Source: Streptomyces sp. SJL17-4 (GTDB lineage: Bacteria > Actinomycetota > Actinomycetes > Streptomycetales > Streptomycetaceae). From it: 64,000 nt of DNA. The stretch's first letter is position 1. Each line of letters starts with the position of its first letter. The notes under the pieces were generated by a model that saw nothing but the letters and a program-made list of their open reading frames with translations, did not search any database and was not told the DNA's origin. The stretch lies in assembly GCF_036826855.1 (NCBI RefSeq), contig NZ_CP104578.1, positions 6,421,501 through 6,485,500 of the forward strand, given 5' to 3'. This document shows, piece by piece, positions 7,085 to 13,288 of this stretch. A program made the translations under genes and the position numbers.

Positions 7085-7615
7085 TCAGGCGGGCCGGTAC
7101 TCCGCGTGAGGAATCGCACGCTCCCACGCTGCCTCATACGCGCTGACGTACTGCGCCGCCAACGCCCGATCGTGCACGACTTCCATGCGTGGACCGGTCC
7201 ACTGACCCTCGCCGCTGAAGTGGTGGAGAATCACGGTTTCCTCATCCATGACCCACCCGTCCAGCGCGGGGAGCAGCAGATCACGCGCCCGCGAGCGAGG
7301 CAGCCAACGGACTTCCTCGCCGGCTGCAACGTTCGTAAAGGTGCCGTCGTACTCGTACCGGACGTAGTCGCTCAGCGGCTCCGATACCACCCGCAGACGG
7401 CGCATGACGACACCACGCCCGGTCGTCTCGGCCACCACGTCCAGCCACGACCGCCACCACGACTCACGGTCGGCTGGGTCGTACCGGTGCCCTTCCTGCC
7501 AACGGATGAACTCCGGGTCGTCCCGCATGTAACTGTCCCGCATCTCAAGATGCATCGCCGAGCGCTGCGCCTTGGCGAGACATTCACGTACCGCTGTTGC
7601 CACCGTTGTCCTCAC
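7085..7615 (-). CDS. DUF6879 family protein
   Basis: 176 residues. It contains the family's typical core: RDSYMRDDPEFIRWQEG, an RESWWRSWLDVV helix, SEPLSDYVRYEYDGT, EEVRWLPRSRA and a C-terminal ERAIPHAEY. The family is nearly always beside DUF5753 XRE regulators in actinomycetes; its biochemical role is unknown. The GTG start at 7615 overlaps the upstream gene by 32 bases; a GTG at 7603 is an alternative. With its neighbours it forms a three-gene cassette, 7850 to 6226. Confidence 0.8.
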   Translation of the reverse strand: MRTTVATAVRECLAKAQRSAMHLEMRDSYMRDDPEFIRWQEGHRYDPADRESWWRSWLDVVAETTGRGVVMRRLRVVSEPLSDYVRYEYDGTFTNVAAGEEVRWLPRSRARDLLLPALDGWVMDEETVILHHFSGEGQWTGPRMEVVHDRALAAQYVSAYEAAWERAIPHAEYRPA

Positions 7616-7850
7616 TGTCCGGACGGGGAATGAACTGGAGCATGTTCGCAGGGAGCCGGATCACGGTCTCGTGCTCCGGAACGTCCGTCGAGTGACCCGG
7701 CACCGAGCCGACTTCCTGCGCCTGCCGGATCGTCTCCTCGTCAGCCTTCCATGACTGAATGATGAGGTCACCGGTCGTGTCGTCCAGCCAGATCGTGGGC
7801 GAGCCGTCATCGGGGGTGTTGGGCCAAATCCCCAGGAACTTTAGGGCCAT
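7584..7850 (-). CDS. Small conserved protein of the XRE/DUF6879 cassette
   Basis: 88 residues from ATG 7850, which has an AGGAGAG ribosome site seven bases upstream. The start MALKFLGIWPNTPDDGSPTI followed by WLDDTTGDLIIQSWKADEET is a pattern I recall from small Streptomyces proteins encoded just ahead of DUF397/DUF6879 and XRE genes. The C-terminal tail (SEDNGGNSGT) overlaps the DUF6879 start. First gene of the cassette. Function unknown; an antitoxin- or anti-repressor-like role is possible. Confidence 0.75.
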   Translation of the reverse strand: MALKFLGIWPNTPDDGSPTIWLDDTTGDLIIQSWKADEETIRQAQEVGSVPGHSTDVPEHETVIRLPANMLQFIPRPDSEDNGGNSGT

Positions 7851-7900
7851 TGGGCACTCTCCTAGCGAGTCGGTTGCACAGACGTGCACGAGCCTCACCC

Positions 7901-7919
7901 TGACGCGTGATCAGCGTCA
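7901..7919. promoter_or_regulatory. Inverted repeat upstream of the XRE cassette
   Basis: TGACGC-GTGATCA-GCGTCA forms six-base arms around a seven-base spacer, and its minus-strand reading starts with TTGACG (7920-7915), a possible -35. A second small repeat TGCAC-AGAC-GTGCA lies at about 7876-7889, nearer the gene start. Both suit control of the 7850-6226 cassette by its own XRE protein. Confidence 0.45.
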
Positions 7920-7982
7920 AGGGCGCGTCGAGACAAGTACGGGCGCGGAGTTCAGGACGCAGCCCAGGGCCCTGAACGCACG

Positions 7983-8034
7983 AAGGCCCCGCACCCGCCA
8001 CCTGGTATGTGTGGCGAGCGAGGGGCTCTTCTGG
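7983..8034 (-). terminator. Imperfect hairpin terminator after the terminase small subunit gene
   Basis: A GCCCCGC...CCGCCAC arm pairs with GTGTGGCG...GAGGGGC. It lies just after the minus-strand terminase gene stop (8045) and before the XRE cassette promoter. Confidence 0.5.
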
Positions 8035-8044
8035 CACGTCGGGG

Positions 8045-8542
8045 TCAGTCCCAGACGTCCGAGTCGTCATGGTCGGGCTCGGGGACTGTGATGGCGGTGC
8101 GGGCGCTCGGCGAAAGGCCCAACTCCCGCACGTACCGTGCGAGTTGGGCCCGGTACTGGCCTGCGATGGTGGTAGCGCCGTTCTTCTGCCATCCTCGCTC
8201 GCCCCGAACGAGCAAGCCGTTTTCGGATAGCTCCCGCTCGCATTGGTCGATCCGCGCAGCAGAAATGCAGTAGTCCATAAGGACAGTGGTGTCTACCTCG
8301 CCGAGTCCAACCGCGAGTTTCAGCACAGGAACGACGCGTCGCCATTCGCGCGAGGCGACTGCACGGCAGCGGGAGTTCACCGATTCCTGTTTCGGATCGC
8401 TCACGCTGCGGAAGGTCTCGCGCCAATCGGGCTCGGTCAGTTCCGAGGGCGGTACGGCTGCGCTTTGCGGCACGGGGCGCTTTCCGGGGTTGCCTTCCCT
8501 GATCACTTGCAGCGCGGGTTTCTTGCGCCGTGGGTCGGCCAA
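8045..8542 (-). CDS. Phage terminase small subunit, P27 family
   Basis: 165 residues from TTG 8542, chosen because AAAGGAAG lies five bases upstream and the family starts MADPRRKK-like; in-frame codons extend to 8587. Landmarks: REGNPGKRP near the N-terminus, the EWRRVVPVL helix, GLGEVDTTVLMDYCISAARI, a KNGATTIAGQYR segment and the closing ELGLSPSAR. Small terminases recognise phage DNA for packaging and hand it to a large terminase. No large subunit, portal or capsid gene follows; the downstream gene is an unrelated regulator cassette. In satellites a private TerS redirects helper packaging. Confidence 0.85.
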   Translation of the reverse strand: MADPRRKKPALQVIREGNPGKRPVPQSAAVPPSELTEPDWRETFRSVSDPKQESVNSRCRAVASREWRRVVPVLKLAVGLGEVDTTVLMDYCISAARIDQCERELSENGLLVRGERGWQKNGATTIAGQYRAQLARYVRELGLSPSARTAITVPEPDHDDSDVWD

Positions 8543-8662
8543 GGTCACTTCCTTTCGATATGCGGGCAGCGTTACGAGCCCGCGCAAATGGCTCTAGTTG
8601 CGGCGCGAGTTTCCGCGCTCCCTGCCGATCTTTTGGCGGGAGGGAGGGGAGTACCCCCCTGG

Positions 8663-9058
8663 TCAGAACGGCGGATACTCGGTCGCCTCGCGGTGAGACC
8701 TGCGCTCCGCAGCGAATCCGCCGGGCTGGTGCTTCGCGGTCTCGCGGTTGTGGCACGTCGAGCACAGCGGACGCATACGAGAGAACGCGTCCGGATCGGC
8801 GACACCCCGAGCGACTAGGGAACGGCGTGACTCGGGGAAGTGGTCCGCGACCGTGGCCGTAAGACCGCACAGCAGACACCACGGATGCCGGTACAGGAAC
8901 GCGCGTCGGGTGCGCTGCCACCGTGTGGTGTAGCCCCGCTCTGCGCTCGTACCGCGCTGCCGCTCGGCCTCGCGCTGGTGCTCGGTGCAGCGGCCACCAC
9001 GGGCGGTCAGCTCGGGGCACCCGGGTACCGAGCACGGGGGGCGTGGTCTACGGGGCAT
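8663..9058 (-). CDS. HNH endonuclease, phage packaging type
   Basis: 131 residues. Zinc-coordinating pairs CSVPGC (near the start), CLLCG and CSTCHN frame the HNH core, with ADHFPES as the first His strand and NRETAKH as the last. ATG at 9058 has a GAGGTGA ribosome site. In many cos-type phages an HNH protein of this size sits directly before terS and is needed for terminase cutting; the same order and strand are kept here (HNH then TerS, 120-base gap). Confidence 0.85.
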   Translation of the reverse strand: MPRRPRPPCSVPGCPELTARGGRCTEHQREAERQRGTSAERGYTTRWQRTRRAFLYRHPWCLLCGLTATVADHFPESRRSLVARGVADPDAFSRMRPLCSTCHNRETAKHQPGGFAAERRSHREATEYPPF

Positions 9059-9188
9059 GGGAAATCACCTCTCGCTCGGGGCGTAGGTAGCCCATTCGGG
9101 TGCCACTGCGATTACCCCACGGAGAACCGGGAACGGCTGCGGATAAGGAAAGCTGGTAGCCCTTATGTCCGGAGACAGGGAAGTGCTG

Positions 9189-9374
9189 ATGGATGAGGTA
9201 TTCCTGACCGTCACTGAAGCCGACGCCCGATTGAATGTCGGCCAAGACGAGATTCATAGGCTGGTACGTGACGGTGTCCTCAAGGCAATTCGGGTTGGCC
9301 GCAGCGTGCGGATCGCAGAGGACTCAGTCCTTGCCTACATTCAGGCAATCGAATCCGAAGGGGCAGACGGTTAA
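9189..9374 (+). CDS. Excisionase-like MerR/HTH_17 DNA-binding protein
   Basis: 61 residues from ATG 9189, which has AGGGAAG five bases upstream; ATG 9165 would add eight. The sequence LTVTEADARLNVGQDEIHRL followed by VRDGVLKAIRVGRSVRIAED is the helix-turn-helix plus wing of phage excisionase-type proteins. It is the only plus-strand gene besides GntR inside the element and diverges from the HNH/TerS unit. It may serve as the recombination directionality factor for the serine integrase or as a promoter switch; both are inference. Confidence 0.75.
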   Translation: MDEVFLTVTEADARLNVGQDEIHRLVRDGVLKAIRVGRSVRIAEDSVLAYIQAIESEGADG

Positions 9375-9553
9375 CGGGCGCTTCCGAACTCGGTACGGGT
9401 CTTGAGCGCATGGCAGCCGTGGCACAAGATCTGAACGTTGCCGTCCACGTCTTCACCACCGAGGGACAGGGGCCGCACGTGGTCCACGTCCACGTCCGCC
9501 GTGGGGAAGTCGGTCAGGCACCAGTCACACCAGGCCGAGCCCAGTTCCTGCAC
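9371..9553 (-). CDS. Small HNH endonuclease ORF, start uncertain
   Basis: From the only ordinary start (GTG 9553) the product is 60 residues: WCDWCL, VDVDHVRPLSLGG and ILCHGCHALKTR make a complete HNH core with its zinc CxxC pairs. The same frame stays open upstream to about 9700 and reads plausible basic family sequence (RRCGQRWATRRDTAARLRRR), but contains no ATG, GTG or TTG before an in-frame stop inside the next gene. So either the gene is 5'-truncated or it uses a rare start. Overlaps the end of the excisionase-like gene by four bases, convergently. Confidence 0.6.
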   Translation of the reverse strand: MQELGSAWCDWCLTDFPTADVDVDHVRPLSLGGEDVDGNVQILCHGCHALKTRTEFGSAR

Positions 9554-9641
9554 TCGCCGGCGGAGCCGTGCGGCAGTGTCCCGGCGGGTGGCCCATCGCT
9601 GACCACACCGCCGGGACCGGATAGCGGCGTGAGCGGACGCG

Positions 9642-10145
9642 CTAATCCGTCGCCGAAACGTAGCGCTCTCGCGCCGCGTCCAAATCTTCCGAGAACTGTG
9701 CGCCTATCTCCCCCGCCTGACTTTCTACCGCGCTTACGATCTCATCGAGGATCTGAGCGCCGTACCAGCGCTGTTCCGGCGCGGTGACGGCCTCGCCCAA
9801 CGCCCGCTGCGCGCGCTGCGCCTCGGTCAGTACATGCCCTCGCTTGTAGCGCGCGGCCCGGTATTCGACGTACGCGGCAAACCAGGGTTCAGCGGAAAGA
9901 GCCTCGAAGAACCGTTCCCGGGCCGCGTCACCGGAGTTCGCCGCGTCCTCGGCACGTGCCTGCCACGTCCCCGCGAATTCACGGTTGTACTCCTCCGCAC
10001 GATCAGCGCGGCGAGCGGCTTCGGCTTCCTCGGCTGCTCGCAACTGCACCTCGGCGTCCGCCAGCGGACCCGACACCTTCTCCGCCTGTGCCCGCAGCCT
10101 TGCGACCCTCTCGGCAGCCTTTTCGATCTCGGTGGTCATCTTCAC
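9642..10145 (-). CDS. Coiled-coil protein of the element, unknown function
   Basis: 167 residues. Residues 1-60 are a highly charged Ala/Glu/Arg helix with heptad character (EKAAERVARLRAQAEKVSG, then LRAAEEAEAARRADR). The second half has FFEALSAEPWFAAYVEYRA and further helices. GTG at 10145 overlaps the stop of the upstream gene (GTGA) and is better spaced from GAGGG than the ATG at 10139. No family recognised; size and position suit a phage early or structural accessory gene. Confidence 0.65.
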   Translation of the reverse strand: MKMTTEIEKAAERVARLRAQAEKVSGPLADAEVQLRAAEEAEAARRADRAEEYNREFAGTWQARAEDAANSGDAARERFFEALSAEPWFAAYVEYRAARYKRGHVLTEAQRAQRALGEAVTAPEQRWYGAQILDEIVSAVESQAGEIGAQFSEDLDAARERYVSATD

Positions 10146-10378
10146 TTACCGCCCTCGTTCACGTCGCGCCCATACTGTGCGGCAATCTGCTTGTCGTTCT
10201 CGTAGTAGCCCAGGCTCATGCGTGCAGTCGCCCCCAGGCGTTCGAACATCTCGGGATGCGAGTCCCGCAGCACCGCGAGCCGTTCCATGCGGTCATCGCG
10301 CTGCCAGACGTTGGCGCGCATCTTCCCCTTGTCTCGCTTCCCATCCATGAACACAGATCGGTTGAGGTTGTTATTCAT
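10142..10378 (-). CDS. Hypothetical 78-residue protein of the element
   Basis: Starts MNNNLNRSVFMDGKRDKGK; basic first half, then SLGYYENDKQIAAQYGRD. No known motif. It is the first gene of the leftward unit 10378-9371 and lies directly downstream of the two 20-base operator-like repeats at 10476 and 10520, so it should be the gene they control. Translationally coupled to the coiled-coil protein. Confidence 0.6.
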   Translation of the reverse strand: MNNNLNRSVFMDGKRDKGKMRANVWQRDDRMERLAVLRDSHPEMFERLGATARMSLGYYENDKQIAAQYGRDVNEGGK

Positions 10379-10475
10379 TCCTGATCACTCCAACTTTCGT
10401 TTCGGACATAACTGGCCGGTGCCGGCGGGGATGCGTCTGGCGCCCTCGGCAGCGTTGTGGTCTGTCTGTGCCCCG

Positions 10476-10495
10476 TGTAGGGACCGAGGGTGTCC
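10476..10495. promoter_or_regulatory. Operator-like 20-base repeat, copy 1
   Basis: TGTAGGGACCGAGGGTGTCC. Core GGAC-N7-GTCC is an inverted repeat. Two further copies lie at 10520 and 12480. All three have the same orientation and fall in the two promoter regions that flank the integrase gene. Confidence 0.65.
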
Positions 10496-10519
10496 TGCAT
10501 CCCGCCCCGGTTCCCCACT

Positions 10520-10539
10520 TGTAGGGACCAAGGGGGTCC
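10520..10539. promoter_or_regulatory. Operator-like 20-base repeat, copy 2
   Basis: TGTAGGGACCAAGGGGGTCC, 44 bases after copy 1, with a fuller palindrome (GGACC-N5-GGTCC). It lies in the gap upstream of the leftward gene at 10378. The rest of this 355-base gap (10379-10733) holds the two terminators listed separately and no gene. Confidence 0.65.
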
Positions 10540-10602
10540 ATCGGTGTCGTGGTGACGACGGAGACCCGGTTTCTCTTTTCTCTAGGTTTTTCTTGGTGTT
10601 CC

Positions 10603-10625
10603 AAAAAAGTGTCGAAAATCGACAC
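10603..10625 (-). terminator. Classical U-tract terminator downstream of the integrase gene
   Basis: On the minus strand, GTGTCGA-TTT-TCGACAC is followed by six Ts (10608-10603). A perfect stem with a T-run is rare in Streptomyces and the surrounding 10570-10635 is strikingly AT-rich, consistent with foreign origin. It insulates the leftward genes from integrase transcription. Confidence 0.75.
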
Positions 10626-10680
10626 TCTCAACACCTTTTCGCCTCGCTGTGGGCCCGAGGACCGTGTGCGGACAGCGGAG

Positions 10681-10712
10681 AGCCCCGGCAGCGTGTGGCG
10701 GCCACCGGGGCT
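10681..10712 (-). terminator. First hairpin downstream of the integrase gene
   Basis: AGCCCCGG ... CCGGGGCT with a 16-base loop, 22 bases past the integrase stop codon. With 10603-10625 it forms a double stop. Confidence 0.55.
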
Positions 10713-10733
10713 GTGCCGTGCCTTGCAGGGCCG

Positions 10734-12473
10734 CTAGGCGGCAGCCAGCTCACGGGCGGGCTCGGTCAGGCGCACCTGCGCCCCCTCAAGCGGGGAGTCC
10801 CCCCGCACCAGTGACTCCAGCGCCGACGCCTCACCCGCGAGGGCTTCCACGGCAGGGTCGAGCTCCCCGGACATGGTGAAGTCCACGCGCCGTGTGTCTA
10901 GCGTCCGCCACCCGCCACGGGTGCCACGCCGCACGTTCAACCGCACGCCCGCTTCAACGAGCATGGCTCGCCGTCCCGCCGTGTCCTTCTCGGCCCACTC
11001 GTCGGCGAACGTTCTTCCCGTGTTCGTGACGATGCGCTGCGGCTCGCGCTTCTCCCGGGACTCCAGCTCGGCTATCCGGTTGTCGAGCGCGTCCGCGCGC
11101 TTCTGCCACTCGGCGGCAGCGTGCCGGGACTTCTGGCGTCCCTTCTGTTCCTGGTGCTCCGAGAACTCCGCGATAGTGGCGCGCAGCTCGGGCCCGGGGT
11201 CGTACCCGGGGATCGTCACGACGTGTGTCGTCTCCACGGGCCCCATTAGCCGCAGGAACTCGGCGGTTACGTACTCGTCGGCCCAATCGCCCCTGATGTT
11301 GGCGGGCTTCTCGCACTTGAACCCGCGCGCGTAGGGGTTGCACTTGTATGTGGGGTGCTGGTTCTTCTTGGTGTCCTGCTTGTTCAGGTACATGCGTCCG
11401 CCGCACGAGTCGCAGTGAATGACCCGCAACAGCAGCGCGTCCGTGTCCTTCCGGTCCCCGATTTCAATGCTGCGCTCGTCCAGAACCGCGCCGATGCGGT
11501 CGAACTCCTCGCGGGTCATGAGCGGGGTTTCGGTCTGCATGATCGGGTTGCCCTCGGCGTCGCGCACTGGCTTGCCCTTGTGCATCTTCCAGCCGAGCAG
11601 CGTTTCATTCCGCAGCATTCGCGTAATGACCGCAGGACTCCAAAGGAACGCGTCCTTAACAAGCCCCTTGACACCGCCGGTCCGCCCGCCGGTCTCCCGT
11701 CCCTTCTTCACCGCCCAGTGATCACGCGGGCTCGGAATGCTGTCAGCATTGAGTCCCACGGCGATAGCCGAAACGGTCTTGCCCTCGAACAGTTCGCGGA
11801 CGATCCGTTCAATGATCACAACGGCGTCAGGGTCGGGAACGAGCGTCCATCCGATACCGCCGTGTTCCTTGGGCATGGGCGCGGGCATGTAGCCGTACGG
11901 CGGACGCGAACCACGCCACCGCAGCACCATGTTCCGGATGGCAGCCATAGCCCCGGTAACACGGTCGGAAATGGACTGCGCTTCCACCTGCGCGGCAAAG
12001 GCGAACATCGTCATTTGCAGTTCCGCCATGGGGTCCATGGGGTTGCGGAAGTCAAAGACAATGCGCCCACCCCCGCCGATGCCCTCGGCGAACACGAGAA
12101 CCTTCCGGTGCTCGCGGGCCCACTTGGCCAGCTCGTGCATGTCCGCCATGGACCGGATAGCACGGTCGAAGCGCCACCACACCAGGGCGTCAAACTCATC
12201 GGGTCGGGCGAGCCACGCGCCGAGGGCGGCACGGTCAAAGGGGCTGATCTTGGACGCCGACACGTCAAGGTCTACGGCCTCGCGGAGTTGGTCACCGTCG
12301 CCGAAGCTGATGTTGTGTGCGGCTGCCGCTATGTCGTCGGCCTCGCGCTGCCGGTCGGGGCTGGTGGTCTCGTCGGTGAGCACGGACAGACGGACACACC
12401 GCACGCCCCGAAGGGTCTCGGTGTAGACCGTGCCCGCGAGAGGGTTCCGGGGTTCACGGGTTGGGGTGTTCAT
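10734..12473 (-). CDS. Large serine integrase
   Basis: 579 residues from ATG 12473. The resolvase domain begins GVRCVRLSVLTDETTSPDRQ with the catalytic Ser30; DALVWWRFDRAIRSMADMHE and QVEAQSISDRV are further conserved blocks. A recombinase domain follows (RPPYGYMPAPMP, FLWSPAVITRML), then a zinc ribbon (CDSCGG ... YKCNPYARGFKCEKP) and a coiled coil (residues about 440-500) as in phiC31-type enzymes. The frame stays open to GTG 12533, but that extension runs through an operator-like repeat towards the att site, so the internal ATG is preferred. It catalyses integration at the VOC-gene attB. Confidence 0.9.
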   Translation of the reverse strand: MNTPTREPRNPLAGTVYTETLRGVRCVRLSVLTDETTSPDRQREADDIAAAAHNISFGDGDQLREAVDLDVSASKISPFDRAALGAWLARPDEFDALVWWRFDRAIRSMADMHELAKWAREHRKVLVFAEGIGGGGRIVFDFRNPMDPMAELQMTMFAFAAQVEAQSISDRVTGAMAAIRNMVLRWRGSRPPYGYMPAPMPKEHGGIGWTLVPDPDAVVIIERIVRELFEGKTVSAIAVGLNADSIPSPRDHWAVKKGRETGGRTGGVKGLVKDAFLWSPAVITRMLRNETLLGWKMHKGKPVRDAEGNPIMQTETPLMTREEFDRIGAVLDERSIEIGDRKDTDALLLRVIHCDSCGGRMYLNKQDTKKNQHPTYKCNPYARGFKCEKPANIRGDWADEYVTAEFLRLMGPVETTHVVTIPGYDPGPELRATIAEFSEHQEQKGRQKSRHAAAEWQKRADALDNRIAELESREKREPQRIVTNTGRTFADEWAEKDTAGRRAMLVEAGVRLNVRRGTRGGWRTLDTRRVDFTMSGELDPAVEALAGEASALESLVRGDSPLEGAQVRLTEPARELAAA

Positions 12474-12479
12474 CCCCCC

Positions 12480-12499
12480 TGTAGGGACCAAAGATGTCC
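12480..12499. promoter_or_regulatory. Operator-like 20-base repeat, copy 3, at the integrase start
   Basis: TGTAGGGACCAAAGATGTCC lies six bases upstream of the integrase ATG (12473), so a protein bound here would block integrase expression. Same orientation and consensus as copies 1 and 2. Confidence 0.65.
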
Positions 12500-12545
12500 C
12501 GGAACCACTCTTGACCAGCACCGACGTACCCACGGCAACACTCCA

Positions 12546-12598
12546 GAACTACTAGTTCCGTGTGTTGGGAGACCCGGAGGGCAACGAGTTCTGCGTCG
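12546..12598. other. attR of the serine-integrase element
   Basis: The attP half AGAACTACTAGTTCC...GTTGGGA ends at the GA dinucleotide (12571-12572); host sequence CCCGGAGGGCAAC follows and restores the VOC reading frame. GACCC (12571-12575) is the segment shared with attL. Confidence 0.8.
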
Positions 12599-12672
12599 AG
12601 CGCAGCGCGGCGGAGCGCCTCGCCACCACCGCCGCCGACGCCACCACCGACCCCGCCTCCGTCTCCTCCTGA
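12571..12672 (+). pseudogene. VOC gene, 3' part, separated by the element
   Basis: 33 codons, DPEGNEFCVERSAAERLATT and a Thr/Ala/Ser tail, in the frame that continues from codon 109 of the fragment at 2701-3027. It has no start or ribosome site of its own. Excision of the element would join GWATLG to DPEGNEFCV exactly. Confidence 0.85.
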
Positions 12673-12680
12673 CGGCATCC

Positions 12681-12700
12681 GGATCACTCCGGAGTGATCC
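12681..12700. promoter_or_regulatory. Perfect 20-base palindrome before the PPOX-like gene
   Basis: GGATCACTCCGGAGTGATCC is self-complementary. ATCCGG also recurs just before (12678), after (12698, 12707) and near the gene (12730). It may be a hairpin ending the VOC transcript or an operator for the gene at 12749; no T-run follows. Confidence 0.5.
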
Positions 12701-12748
12701 GGGGTAATCCGGACAGTAGGTGTCGGGTATCCGGTGTTTCCTGGACTC

Positions 12749-13264
12749 ATGGGAGACACCGGAACCGCAACCACCTGGTCGGCCTTCGAGGCCGCCGAAC
12801 CCGAATTCGCCCAGACCGTGCGCGAGCGCTTCGGGCGGTACACCCACCACGCCCTCGCCACCGTGCGCGAGGACGGCTCGCCCCGGCTCAGCGGCATCGA
12901 GGTGGGCTTCCGCCTCGGCGAGCTCTGGCTCGGCATGATGCCCGGCTCCCGCAAGGCGCGGGACCTGCGCCGCGACCCCCGGCTCACCCTCCTCGCCAAT
13001 CTGGGCGCGGGCACCGACATGGGCGGCGGGGACGTCCGTGTCTCCGGGCGGGCGGTCGAGATCACCGACCCGGAGACCGTCGCCCGCTACGTCGCCGACG
13101 CGAGCGAGCCGCAGCCGTTCCACCTCTTCCGGGTGGACCCGACCGAGGTCGTACGGACCTGGGTGGACGGCGACGAACTCGTCGTCCGCACCTGGTCCGC
13201 CGGCCGCCCGGCCCGCACCTTCCGCCGCGGCAACGACGACAGTCCGCCCCGCCGGGTGTCATGA
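12749..13264 (+). CDS. Pyridoxamine 5'-phosphate oxidase-like flavin/F420-binding protein
   Basis: 171 residues from ATG 12749. The split-barrel fold signature is clear: HHALATVREDGSPRLSGIEV, ELWLGMMPGSRKARDLRRDP, LTLLANLG and a VRVSGRAVEI strand. Family members bind FMN or F420 and reduce or bind small molecules, or degrade haem; the specific substrate is unknown. An in-frame GTG lies at 12734. No ribosome site is obvious; the palindrome region just upstream may regulate it. Confidence 0.8.
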   Translation: MGDTGTATTWSAFEAAEPEFAQTVRERFGRYTHHALATVREDGSPRLSGIEVGFRLGELWLGMMPGSRKARDLRRDPRLTLLANLGAGTDMGGGDVRVSGRAVEITDPETVARYVADASEPQPFHLFRVDPTEVVRTWVDGDELVVRTWSAGRPARTFRRGNDDSPPRRVS

Positions 13265-13288
13265 GCGACTCCGGGCCGGCGTCGGGCG

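Larger units (their letters stand above)
3028..12570. mobile_element. Integrated 9.54 kb serine-integrase element, phage-satellite-like
   Basis: Bounded by attL and attR inside a VOC gene. Gene order from left: two small proteins, GntR regulator, methyltransferase, 44-residue peptide, two small proteins, XRE regulator, DUF6879 protein, 88-residue protein, terminase small subunit, HNH endonuclease, excisionase-like HTH protein, short HNH ORF, coiled-coil protein, 78-residue protein, large serine integrase. Most genes run on the minus strand. Portal, capsid, tail, large terminase, RepSA/Rep and TraB/FtsK-like genes are all absent. TerS plus HNH without structural genes is the pattern of phage satellites or of a decayed prophage. 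Which of these it is cannot be settled from sequence alone. Confidence 0.85.

Noticed and set aside
3028..12570. An actinomycete integrative conjugative element (pSAM2/AICE type)
   Set aside because: No RepSA/Rep, no TraB/FtsK-like translocase and no tyrosine integrase; instead it has a serine integrase with TerS and HNH.
11355..12707. Plus-strand frame opposite the integrase, running into the VOC 3' part
   Set aside because: Antisense of a gene with clear catalytic motifs; only its last codons are real, and these belong to another frame (the VOC fragment).
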